NCBI RefSeq assembly: GCF_900119155.1
Contig: NZ_FPIR01000020.1
Location: 17,513 to 81,512, forward strand
Direction: 5' to 3'
Source: Ruminococcus sp. YE71
GTDB lineage: Bacteria; Bacillota; Clostridia; Oscillospirales; Ruminococcaceae
DNA: 64,000 nt
The position numbers were made by a program, and so were the translations under genes. Numbering within the stretch: the stretch's first letter is position 1; the number at the start of each line of letters is the position of its first letter. Below, one piece after another: positions 26,358-34,729 of this stretch. The notes beneath the pieces were generated by a model, which worked only from the letters and a program-made list of their open reading frames with translations, did no database searches and was not told the origin of the DNA.

Positions 26358-28235
26358 ATGAAAATCAGTCTTAAAAGAGTTTTAGCAGCTCTTGCAGCTT
26401 CTGCTGTGTCGGCGACTTCTGTTTCGGGAATGATGCCTGTTGTGGCTGTTGAAGCAGGTTCCGCATCTGCCGATGCTTTCCCCTTCGTCATCGAGGGCGA
26501 GGACATGGAGGGCGCATCCCTCTGGACTCAGAACTACGGTCCCGCTCCGAAGGACAGCTCGGGTGACGGCTTCTTCTACCTCACGGGCAGCTCGGCATCC
26601 TTTACCGTGAACGTCCCCGAGGACGGAATGTACACCATCGTCGCAAGAGCGGCTCAGACCCTCGACAAGAACGGCAGACAGGAGTCGGTGTGCGTAAACG
26701 GCATCAAGCGTATGCTCAATATGCCCTACTCGGAGGAGTGGATGGATTTCAGCTTCGGCAGCTTCCGCCTGAACAAGGGCGTGAACACCATCGAGTTCAT
26801 CAGCGAGTACGGCTACATGGCAATCGACAAGGTGACCGTCAGCGCGACCCCAAAGCATGACTACACCCTCGCCGACGGCGACCTCACCGACAAGAAGGCT
26901 ACCCCCGAAGCAAAGTCTCTGATGGCTTATCTCAAGAGCGTTTACGGCAAGCACATCATCGCGGGTCAGCAGGAGATCTACGGCGGCGGTCACGGCGGCA
27001 ACTATGAGTGGGAGAACGAGTTCCTCGAAAACCTCACAGGCAAGGTTCCCGCTATCAGGGGCGTTGACTTCATGAACTACAACCCCCTCTACGGCTGGGA
27101 CGACGGCACCACCGAGCGCTGCATCGAGTGGGCGACCGAGAGAAACGGCATCATCACCGCTTCGTGGCATATCAACATCCCGAAGGACTTCGAGAACTAC
27201 ACGCTCGGCGAAAGGGTAGACTGGAAGGGCTGCACCTACAAGAACTACCAGAGCGGCGAGGGTTCGCAGAGCTTCGACACGAGAAACGTCGTTATCGAGG
27301 GCACCAAGGAATACGACTATTTCCAGCTCGCCATCAAGGATCTGGCTGAGCAGCTCACCAGATTGCAGGACGCAGGCGTGCCCGTTATCTGGAGACCTCT
27401 CCACGAGGCGCAGGGCAACGAGGGCAACTATTCCGACGGAACCGCGTGGTTTTGGTGGGGTGACAGAGGCGCCGAGACCTACAAGGAGATCTGGAAGCTC
27501 CTCTACAACACCCTCACCGAGGAGTACGGCCTGCACAACCTCATCTGGGAGTTCAACAGCTACGACTACTCCAACTCCGCCACATGGTACCCCGGCGATG
27601 ATTATGTAGACATCGTTGCTTACGACAAGTACAACGTTGAGTACAACAGAGGCGACGGCAAGTCGAGCGGCCCGAACCTGCTGGCTATCCCCGCTAAATT
27701 CGACTCGCTCTACGCGCTCACCAACGGCAAGAAGATGATTGCGATGGCTGAGAACGACACCATCCCCGCTCTCGACAACCTCGTCGTTGAGGACGCAGGC
27801 TGGCTGTACTTCTGCCCGTGGTATGACGGCGGCGAGGACGGCGGCACAGCGTTCCTCGGCACGGCTTATCAGGATCACGACGAGCTGAAGAAGATCTATC
27901 AGAGCGAGTACTGCATCACTCTCGACGAGCTACCTGTTGACCTCTATAAGAACGGCGGCACGACTGTGGAAGACAACGCGTATCTCTACGGTGACGCGAA
28001 CTGCGACGGTTATGTTGACATCGCCGATGCTGTCCTTGTCACGAAGTACGTTGCAGACCCTGCAAACACAACTATCTCCGCGCAGGGACTCAAGAATGCC
28101 GACTGCGTTGACAGCGGTAAGGGTGTTGACGAAAGGGACGCATACGCTATTCAGCTGGTGGTTTCGGAGATCCTTGACCCGAAGTCTCTGCCTGCTGCTA
28201 ACAACAGTCTCCCTGTAATTAACGTCGCTGAATAA
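26358..28235 (+). CDS. secreted GH26 beta-mannanase with CBM35-like module and type I dockerin
   Basis: 625 residues. Signal peptide about 1-38; CBM35-like module about 43-160 (VIEGEDMEG, FYLTGSSASFTVNVPEDGMYTI divided over two strands); GH26 catalytic domain about 165-530 with acid/base E350 in WRPLHEA and nucleophile E465 in MAEND; dockerin about 541-608 with calcium loops GDANCDGYVDIADAV and ADCVDSGKGVDERDAYAI. The dockerin means this enzyme can dock onto a cohesin, unlike the two cellulases beside it. AGGAGG precedes ATG 26358; the frame opens earlier without a ribosome site. GC content is higher than in the CBM4-GH9 gene. Confidence 0.9.
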   Translation: MKISLKRVLAALAASAVSATSVSGMMPVVAVEAGSASADAFPFVIEGEDMEGASLWTQNYGPAPKDSSGDGFFYLTGSSASFTVNVPEDGMYTIVARAAQTLDKNGRQESVCVNGIKRMLNMPYSEEWMDFSFGSFRLNKGVNTIEFISEYGYMAIDKVTVSATPKHDYTLADGDLTDKKATPEAKSLMAYLKSVYGKHIIAGQQEIYGGGHGGNYEWENEFLENLTGKVPAIRGVDFMNYNPLYGWDDGTTERCIEWATERNGIITASWHINIPKDFENYTLGERVDWKGCTYKNYQSGEGSQSFDTRNVVIEGTKEYDYFQLAIKDLAEQLTRLQDAGVPVIWRPLHEAQGNEGNYSDGTAWFWWGDRGAETYKEIWKLLYNTLTEEYGLHNLIWEFNSYDYSNSATWYPGDDYVDIVAYDKYNVEYNRGDGKSSGPNLLAIPAKFDSLYALTNGKKMIAMAENDTIPALDNLVVEDAGWLYFCPWYDGGEDGGTAFLGTAYQDHDELKKIYQSEYCITLDELPVDLYKNGGTTVEDNAYLYGDANCDGYVDIADAVLVTKYVADPANTTISAQGLKNADCVDSGKGVDERDAYAIQLVVSEILDPKSLPAANNSLPVINVAE

Positions 28236-28257
28236 AGCTTTCAAATGACAAATAAAG

Positions 28258-28293
28258 AACTCTCCGATCATTTTCAGGTCGGAGAGTTTTTTT
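28258..28293 (+). terminator. terminator of the GH26 gene
   Basis: ACTCTCCGA / TCGGAGAGT stem and seven T. Confidence 0.92.
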
Positions 28294-28301
28294 GATGTGA
28301 T

Positions 28302-28344
28302 TAAAAAGAACAGGCTGCGCAGACATGATGCTGCACAGCCTGTT
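28302..28344 (-). terminator. terminator of the leucine-rich-repeat gene
   Basis: On the minus strand AACAGGCTGTGCAG pairs with CTGCGCAGCCTGTT and is followed by CTTTTTAA. Confidence 0.8.
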
Positions 28345-28369
28345 TATATGTACCGTTCGGAAGTGAGCT

Positions 28370-30007
28370 TTACTTGATCGTGATGGTCTTGACCGAGCTG
28401 TAATCGCCGTACTTTACTCCGTTCACGGTGATGTAGGGACGGTATGCCACATACCATACATCGCCCGATTTCATCTTCGCCGAGGCTGCGGTAGTGGTGT
28501 TGACGTTGGAGATGTTGTACTTGACAACGCCTGTCTTGAAATTCTTGTCCTTGCTGAGAACTATCTCATAGCCGCTTGCCGAGGTGTTCTTCGTCCACGA
28601 AGCCTTGATGGAGTTCTTCGACGGCGATGAAACGGTGATAGTTCCCGGATTGGGCTTGATAACGAATGTCTTTGTGCAGGTGCCCTTTACGTTAGCGGTC
28701 TTGCCCTTGACGGTGATGGTCGCTAAGCCGACCTTTGTGTTGTTTGCGTAGGTGACGGTGTACTGGTCAGAGGAGACAACGGTGCCGTCCTTGTAGCCCA
28801 CCTTGATGGCGGGTCTGATAGCCGAACCCGTGTAGTTGTAGCTGGAAGCGGAGATGGCAGTCCTTGCGTCGCTGGTGCTAAGGTTGAGCGCCTTGATGGT
28901 GAAGGTCTTCTTGATGGAACCTGTGTATTTGCCCATGCCGCTGATGGTGACGGTGGCTGTGCCTGCATTGATGTTGCCCGAATAGCTTACGGTGAAGTCG
29001 ATGTCCTGAACGAGGGTCTGACCTTCGGTGTTCTTGACGGTAACGGTCGGTTTCAGAGCCTTTCCGCAGTAAGCGTGGCTGGTGTAGCCGAGGGTTATCT
29101 TGCACTTGTACATTCTGAGGTCGATATACTTAACGCCGCATTCCGCTGCGGAATCCTGAGCAGCGTTGCTCGAACCATATATCGTGAGCTTGCTGCATCC
29201 CGAGAAGACCTTGCTGCCGATGGTCTTTACGCTGCTTGGGATAGTCACGCTTGTCAGGGCATAGCAGTTGCTGAAGGCTTCGTCCTTGATGTTTGTGACG
29301 CTTGAGGGGATGGTCAGGCTCTTCAGGCTCTTGCAGGAGGTGAAGGCGCGCCAGCCGATGGTGGTCACGGTGGAAGGGATGCTGATGTTGGTAAGGCTTG
29401 TACACCAGCTGAACATATCGTCGCTTATTGCGGTGATGCCTTCGCCGATGGTCACGGACTTGAGGCTCTCACAGTTCTCGAACAGATAGCCGCCGACGCT
29501 GGTAACGCTGTTCGGGATCTTGAACGAGGTGATGCTCTTGCAGCCGTAGAATGCGAAATCGCCGATAGACTTCACGTTACTCGAAAGGGTGATGCCTTTC
29601 AGGCTGCCGCATTTATAAAAAGCGTAGTTGCCGATCAGCTTGACGCTGCTTGGGATGGTGATGGAAGTCATGTTGGAACAGCCGTTGAAAGCGTCGTCGC
29701 CGATGTTTAAAAGACCGCTGGGGAGAGTCACCGTCGTGATCTTGGTGCAGTTCATGAACGCGCTCTTGCCGATATGAGCCACAGTCTTTCCTGCGATCTT
29801 AGCGGGCACGCTGACATTCGCTGCCGAGCCTGTGTACTTGGTGATCTCGACAGTGCCGTCGGAGCACTCTTTGTACTCAAAGCTGCCAGATGTTGCCGCG
29901 CTGACAACGATGTCGTTACCGAGGGTGAACGAGCCGTTCGGAAGTACCTCTGCCGCGCCGAAGAGAAGCGATACCGAGAGAACTCCTGCGATTATCTTTT
30001 TTCTCAT
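28370..30007 (-). CDS. secreted leucine-rich-repeat (BspA-type) surface protein
   Basis: 545 residues. Signal peptide about 1-38, then roughly nine 23-residue LRR_5 repeats (about 45-290) built on the pattern SVTIPSSVTSIGxxAFxxC. Two beta-sandwich repeats of the MBG/Big type follow (about 305-450, FTIKALNLS and TFVIKPNPG edges), then a C-terminal FN3-like domain (about 455-545). Such proteins in gut bacteria bind host or plant surfaces or other cells. No LPXTG or dockerin is seen, so attachment is unclear. A consensus promoter drives it. Confidence 0.85.
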   Translation of the reverse strand: MRKKIIAGVLSVSLLFGAAEVLPNGSFTLGNDIVVSAATSGSFEYKECSDGTVEITKYTGSAANVSVPAKIAGKTVAHIGKSAFMNCTKITTVTLPSGLLNIGDDAFNGCSNMTSITIPSSVKLIGNYAFYKCGSLKGITLSSNVKSIGDFAFYGCKSITSFKIPNSVTSVGGYLFENCESLKSVTIGEGITAISDDMFSWCTSLTNISIPSTVTTIGWRAFTSCKSLKSLTIPSSVTNIKDEAFSNCYALTSVTIPSSVKTIGSKVFSGCSKLTIYGSSNAAQDSAAECGVKYIDLRMYKCKITLGYTSHAYCGKALKPTVTVKNTEGQTLVQDIDFTVSYSGNINAGTATVTISGMGKYTGSIKKTFTIKALNLSTSDARTAISASSYNYTGSAIRPAIKVGYKDGTVVSSDQYTVTYANNTKVGLATITVKGKTANVKGTCTKTFVIKPNPGTITVSSPSKNSIKASWTKNTSASGYEIVLSKDKNFKTGVVKYNISNVNTTTAASAKMKSGDVWYVAYRPYITVNGVKYGDYSSVKTITIK

Positions 30008-30042
30008 GTGAAAAGCCTCCTTAATAATATATCTGTACCTAC

Positions 30043-30071
30043 ATTATAGCATATTCAACATAATATGTCAA
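30043..30071 (-). promoter_or_regulatory. consensus promoter of the LRR gene
   Basis: Minus strand TTGACA (30071-30066), 17 nt, TATAAT (30048-30043). Confidence 0.9.
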
Positions 30072-30314
30072 ATATATTTACTAATTTTAACATTTTGCAA
30101 TAATACCTTATGATAATTAACGCCTCATTTGGACAGAACGCTGATGAACTGCCCGAATGAGGCGGAATTATCGCAGTATTTCGTTATATTTCATTATTTT
30201 TCTTGTTCAGAAGTAAAATGTTTTTTTCTGCTTTTTATACTATACATTTCTACATAGAACACAATAATAAACGATCTGCAAGCACAGAATATAGGCAAAA
30301 ATCAGACATATATA

Positions 30315-30343
30315 TTGACAAAAGATGAACTTTATGGTATAAT
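30315..30343 (+). promoter_or_regulatory. consensus promoter of the ATPase-HNH pair
   Basis: TTGACA (30315-30320), 17 nt, TATAAT (30338-30343). The preceding spacer (30072-30314) is AT-rich and holds only a long-loop hairpin, CGCCTCATT / AATGAGGCG (30121-30164). Confidence 0.88.
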
Positions 30344-30424
30344 GTAATAACAGATATCAGTCTGTCTTATGATATCATGTGAATAGAATTGTCGGATCGT
30401 ATTATGACACGAAAGGAGATAATT

Positions 30425-32653
30425 ATGTTTGATTCAGTGGCATATTCCCAAAAAAAGGTTTTGGAATTTTATAATAAAAAGTTTGGTCATGAGTACAATG
30501 AAATTAATGACGGCAACAAAAGTACAATTATCGGAAAGATAATCAATGAGTATTTCGGAAAGCTCAGCGACTGGGATTGGTCTGATTATTCCGATTCAAT
30601 AAGAGTACTGAGCTGTTGCAGTTATCTTATGACTCTTGACGAACTTAATACAGAGGGGCTTGACATATCATTTTTTGATAGTATCTGTCATGGGTTAAGA
30701 ATGGCAGGGGAGAGCGATGAGATCGGTTATGATTTTAAAGGAATAAGCACAATTGAAAAAAATGCAGAACTACTTCCGTTTGAATACTTAGTTAGGATCT
30801 TTAAACACGAAGAGTTTATAATTGACGGTAATGTTGATACTTATTTTCGCACAAAAGTTGTACAACGTCTGATAAAGTGCAGCTCTGTGACAGAAAAAGA
30901 AAAGATGCAATTAAAATTCAGATATTATTACTCATATCAGTTGTTAAAATTGCTTGTCCGCAAGTTCAGAAACTATTTTGCAACTAAAAACTCAGATTAT
31001 AAATATAAACTGCTCGAAGAAGTTGAAAGAGAAAAAAATATCGAGATCAATAGGGATATCTTTTTATTTGCATTGCAAAATGATAATGATGATATCCTAT
31101 ATATCAAAAACGACAGAACGTTAAATGGTATCTTTCTGTCAATAACACCAAATACAGATATATATAATATGTCGGACTATGTGTTTGATATGAGGATATT
31201 ATTAGATCTTGAAACTAATAAACCGTTTATAAAAATAGATTGTTCTCGGGGGTATAAAGAGGATGATCTATATATATATTTGAACGATAATTGGGATGAG
31301 ATATCAGCCGATGATCTGTCAAAGATCGATGGTATATTGAAAAAAACATTGTTCCTTGGAATGAACGTTAAGACAGAAAATTTTGAGATCATATGTTTTC
31401 ATTGCAAGGGAGTGAACGGTTTACCTGAGCGCACAGTATATTTTCAAAACGATTTTGTTATTAGTACTTCTGATGAAAATACTATCAATGTGTCTGTAAA
31501 TGAAAGTGTCAGAAAAATGCCTGAGGGTTTCTTCGGGAAATCGATACGGAATATTTGTGCTGTCATTGGAAAGAACGGCAGCGGAAAAAGCACCGTATTC
31601 AAGTCGATACTTCATACCCCTATATTCGGCAACAATATCTCCGATATTGCGTTATCGGATGAAAAATATCTTATTATATATAAGATAGGTAAGAATTATT
31701 ATTACAGTAAATCAGACGATATTGAAATAAAATATGACAATCAAATAAATATTAGCAAATATAGCGAGCCCTCTAATACAAATATATGTTATATATCTAA
31801 TACTTTCGATCCTTTTGCACTTAAGTTTGATGATCGCACATATAAAATGACTGACGGTAATAAATTATCGGGATATATTGACCTGTCTACAGATCATATG
31901 ATACAGTCAATGATAGATATATATGCCGATCAGAACTATGATACAAAAGATTCGGGTTCGGGATTGAAAGTATATCAGAACCGTGAAAAAGAAAGAATAT
32001 ATAATCTGAAAAAATATATTACTGAGAATGCAGACACAATAAATCTGGATGTTCTTAAACTCAAGGCACTGGATGATAATAACCTCGATATATGTCCGAG
32101 AATGTCATCGGGTGAATATGCACGGTGGTCGTTATTTGGCCGCATACTTTCGATATTTTACCGCGGTGATACGCTGAAAAGTTCACTCCCTGAAATACAA
32201 AAACGTGATAACTATATACTTATATTCGATGAAGCTGAATTATATATGCACCCTGAGTGGCAGAGAAGCCTGATAAATGATATAATCGAATTTCTCGAAG
32301 CTATAAATAAGGATGAAAGATTCTTTTCAAATATGACTCTGCTTTTCTCCTCGAATTCACCGTTTCTTATGTCGGATCTTCCTGCTGACAAGATACAGCT
32401 TTTTGAAGCCGACGATACCGAGCTCAAAAATACATTTGGCCAGAACATATACACGATACTTCAGGACCGATTCTTTATGTCCAGAGGAACACTGGGCGAA
32501 TTTTCGAGGAAATGTATTGATAAAGCACTGGGAGACAGCAGTGATAAAGAATATCTCGGATATGTTTACGATATTACGGGGGACAAGCTTATCAAACATT
32601 ATCTTAAACTAAAATTGCAGGAAAATAATAGTCAGGAGAATGATGATGTTTAG
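30425..32653 (+). CDS. Septu PtuA-like / AAA15-21 ATPase of a probable phage-defence pair
   Basis: 742 residues. A long N-terminal region (1-370) without recognisable motif is followed by an ABC/SMC-like ATPase: Walker A G382KNGSGKST, LMSG-like MSSGEYARWSLFGRIL, Walker B YILIFDEAELYMHPEW (D602 E603) and a late LLFSSNSPFLMSDLP. OLD-type TOPRIM is not seen. GGAG 5 nt before ATG 30425 sets the start. The next gene overlaps and encodes an HNH nuclease, the gene order of Septu (ptuAB) and related ATPase-HNH systems. The gene is much more AT-rich than its neighbours, supporting recent transfer. The large N-terminus is unlike classical PtuA. Confidence 0.75.
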   Translation: MFDSVAYSQKKVLEFYNKKFGHEYNEINDGNKSTIIGKIINEYFGKLSDWDWSDYSDSIRVLSCCSYLMTLDELNTEGLDISFFDSICHGLRMAGESDEIGYDFKGISTIEKNAELLPFEYLVRIFKHEEFIIDGNVDTYFRTKVVQRLIKCSSVTEKEKMQLKFRYYYSYQLLKLLVRKFRNYFATKNSDYKYKLLEEVEREKNIEINRDIFLFALQNDNDDILYIKNDRTLNGIFLSITPNTDIYNMSDYVFDMRILLDLETNKPFIKIDCSRGYKEDDLYIYLNDNWDEISADDLSKIDGILKKTLFLGMNVKTENFEIICFHCKGVNGLPERTVYFQNDFVISTSDENTINVSVNESVRKMPEGFFGKSIRNICAVIGKNGSGKSTVFKSILHTPIFGNNISDIALSDEKYLIIYKIGKNYYYSKSDDIEIKYDNQINISKYSEPSNTNICYISNTFDPFALKFDDRTYKMTDGNKLSGYIDLSTDHMIQSMIDIYADQNYDTKDSGSGLKVYQNREKERIYNLKKYITENADTINLDVLKLKALDDNNLDICPRMSSGEYARWSLFGRILSIFYRGDTLKSSLPEIQKRDNYILIFDEAELYMHPEWQRSLINDIIEFLEAINKDERFFSNMTLLFSSNSPFLMSDLPADKIQLFEADDTELKNTFGQNIYTILQDRFFMSRGTLGEFSRKCIDKALGDSSDKEYLGYVYDITGDKLIKHYLKLKLQENNSQENDDV

Positions 32654-33605
32654 CGTGCCGTATAATGACAAAGCAGCAGAATGGTATTGTAAAAAACAAA
32701 GCCCGATCTGCAAGGATATAATCAAAGATGAGCTGAAAAAAACAACTAATGCTGATGAGATCAACTTCCTTAATGATGTTCAATCAAGTCTTGAGATATT
32801 ACTTAAAGGGAAGCCGAAAGCGTTGCTTGATATACAAAATTATTTCAGTGAAAAATATGGTATGAACAGTGATGATCCTTACGGAGGATCTGAATATTTC
32901 TGTGATGTAACAAATAAGATATTTAATTATGCCAAGTTATCCGGTAATAAAGAGTTCGCATATGAATTAGCTAAAAAGATAGGTGTTACCATATGTCCTT
33001 ACTGCAATCGTGAATTTATAAACACTATTGTTATAGAGGAGAGTGAAGAATCACGTTCAAAATGTGAAATATCACGTCCCGAATTCGATCATTTCTTTCC
33101 TAAAAGTAAATATCCGCTTCTCGCTCTTTCTTACTATAATCTTATACCGAGCGGACATATTTGTAATAGCAGTATCAAACATGATCGGGAATTGGATATC
33201 AATACACATATACATCCATATATCAAAGACAGCAATGATGTCTTTAATTTCAGATCAGAGCTGACGGGAATGAAGGATGGTTATTCACAGTATAAGATCG
33301 ATATAGCTACAGAATCGGAAAAAGTCAGAAATACATTTGATTTCTTTTATCTGCGTGATATATATCAGTCTCATATCGATATCGTAGAAAGGATATATGA
33401 AATATATAATAAATATCCCGACGGAGAATTCCGGAGACTTGTCGAATATTTTAAAAAATTTGATATGCCTATCGTAGAAACCGAAGAGGATCTTCTCAAT
33501 ATCCTATATAGTGAGTTTATCATTAAAGACGCAGATAAAGAGATACTTGGTAAACTAAAGCAGGATATGTATCTTGAGATACTGCAATTATATGATCTTG
33601 ATTAA
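32646..33605 (+). CDS. HNH endonuclease, partner of the ATPase (PtuB-like)
   Basis: 319 residues. A zinc-knuckle HNH domain lies near 115-185: C117PYC120, EFDHFFPKSKYP with D148-H149, YYNLIPSGHICNSSIKH with the final N and the second cysteine. The order CxxC...DHF.PK...N.IPsh..CN matches the HNH of retron- and Septu-linked nucleases. Three consecutive ATGs (32640, 32643, 32646) are present; AGGAG at 32634-32638 favours 32646. It overlaps the ATPase stop by 8 nt, so the two are co-translated. Expected to cut DNA or RNA once released by the ATPase, by analogy only. Confidence 0.78.
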   Translation: MFSVPYNDKAAEWYCKKQSPICKDIIKDELKKTTNADEINFLNDVQSSLEILLKGKPKALLDIQNYFSEKYGMNSDDPYGGSEYFCDVTNKIFNYAKLSGNKEFAYELAKKIGVTICPYCNREFINTIVIEESEESRSKCEISRPEFDHFFPKSKYPLLALSYYNLIPSGHICNSSIKHDRELDINTHIHPYIKDSNDVFNFRSELTGMKDGYSQYKIDIATESEKVRNTFDFFYLRDIYQSHIDIVERIYEIYNKYPDGEFRRLVEYFKKFDMPIVETEEDLLNILYSEFIIKDADKEILGKLKQDMYLEILQLYDLD

Positions 33606-33630
33606 CGGTCGTACATATGGGTAAAATAAG

Positions 33631-33672
33631 ACGGTATCCTTTCGGTTTGTGTCCGAAAAGGATACCGTTTTT
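33631..33672 (+). terminator. terminator of the ATPase-HNH operon
   Basis: ACGGTATCCTTT / AAAGGATACCGT stem followed by TTTTT. Confidence 0.9.
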
Positions 33673-33727
33673 GAGTTTATTCTACGCTGACAAGCACATC
33701 GTAGGTCACGCCTTACTTTTCATATGC

Positions 33728-33871
33728 TTACAGTTTCTTTAGCGGGATACCGATATAGCTGACGTTCTCGGCAGGATCATCTTCGGGAGGAAGATAAAAC
33801 TCCGGCGAGTAATTTCCTGCTAAGGTATAGCCCTTCAAAGCCGGCAGCCATTCCGACCATATCTGTGTAAT
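33728..33871 (-). pseudogene. C-terminal remnant of a GyrI/AraC effector-binding-domain protein
   Basis: The minus strand reads ITQIWSEWLPALKGYTLAG then EFYLPPEDDPAENVSYIGIP and LKKL-stop. WLP..gy.laG...E.Y.p.......Y.GIP is the closing motif of GyrI-like/AraC effector-binding domains. Nothing upstream continues the frame and there is no start, so only the last roughly 47 codons survive. Immediately beyond (33677-33710) the minus strand also reads GVTYDVLVSVE-stop, which looks like another such end. It lies at the edge of the AT-rich defence pair and may mark its insertion point. Confidence 0.65.
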
Positions 33872-34006
33872 ATCTTGTTAGTATTATAGCATAACAGTTC
33901 AATAATTTCAAGATATAAGAAATAAGCACATGAAAAACCAAAGATCCGCAGAAGAAGATCACCCCTGCGGATCCAAGTTTTTAGATAAGACAGATATCCT
34001 TTTTGA

Positions 34007-34327
34007 TTATCGGTTATTTCTGTTTAATATATTGCTTTTAAGTGTGCCCGAGGGGTCCTTGATGAGCAGATATATCACCCATACGACCAGAGCAAGGGCG
34101 ACAACAGATATCCCGAGGAAGGTGTCATTGAGCATATCCGAAGCCGACGGCGTGAAGAATTCCGCACCTGCTTCAAGATATTCGACTACTGCATCGACCA
34201 GCCACATCAGAGACGCGCCCCAGAACATATACAGCAGAACACCTGTTTTCAGCTCTCTTGCCTTAGAACTTGTATACCATATCACCGTTGAGATAACGGC
34301 TGCGATAACTGTGATAAGCAGCGTCAT
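34007..34327 (-). CDS. small membrane protein of the CooS cluster
   Basis: 106 residues with about three hydrophobic spans (LLITVIAAVISTVIWY, GVLLYMFWGASLMWLVDAVV, LGISVVALALVVWVIYLLI). No catalytic or cofactor motif is recognised. It overlaps the end of the next upstream gene by 4 nt, so it is co-translated with it and sits last in the CooS operon. Possibly part of a membrane complex receiving electrons or ions, an inference from position only. Confidence 0.7.
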   Translation of the reverse strand: MTLLITVIAAVISTVIWYTSSKARELKTGVLLYMFWGASLMWLVDAVVEYLEAGAEFFTPSASDMLNDTFLGISVVALALVVWVIYLLIKDPSGTLKSNILNRNNR

Positions 34328-34713
34328 GACGATGCACCTGCCTTTCCGGTATCGGGTCTGGCGGTGAGTTTATCCGAAATTATCGTCAGGGCTGCCCACA
34401 CGGCGGTGACCAGTATCGCCATAGCCGAGCCCGAAGTGGCGATCTCATGCAGCATCTCCGCAGTGTCCGCAGGGTCGCTTGCCGCAGTCAGGAAGGGGAA
34501 AAACGGTGTTATCTCGCCGTGCCATAAATGCTCGAACGCAAGAAGTCCTGAACCGCCCCAGAGCATTCCGTTCAGCCATCTGAGCTTTTCGGAAAGGGGG
34601 AGCTTATGATCGCAGTTTTCCTTGTGCTCACTGCTGTTCTCCTTTTTCTTTACTGCCTTCTGAACGACAGTAGTAACTATCGCTTCTGTCATTGGTGCTA
34701 AAAAACAAGCCAT
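34324..34713 (-). CDS. membrane protein next to CooS
   Basis: 129 residues from ATG 34713, chosen because GGAGGG lies just before it. Hydrophobic spans near 48-70 (WLNGMLWGGSGLLAFEHLW) and 95-115 (AMAILVTAVWAALTIIS) with a charged, lysine-rich N-terminal region. Family not recognised. It starts 16 nt after the CooS stop and overlaps the following small membrane gene, so the three form one operon. The pair might anchor the CooS homologue at the membrane. Confidence 0.68.
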   Translation of the reverse strand: MACFLAPMTEAIVTTVVQKAVKKKENSSEHKENCDHKLPLSEKLRWLNGMLWGGSGLLAFEHLWHGEITPFFPFLTAASDPADTAEMLHEIATSGSAMAILVTAVWAALTIISDKLTARPDTGKAGASS

Positions 34714-34729
34714 TTGATATCCCTCCGAA

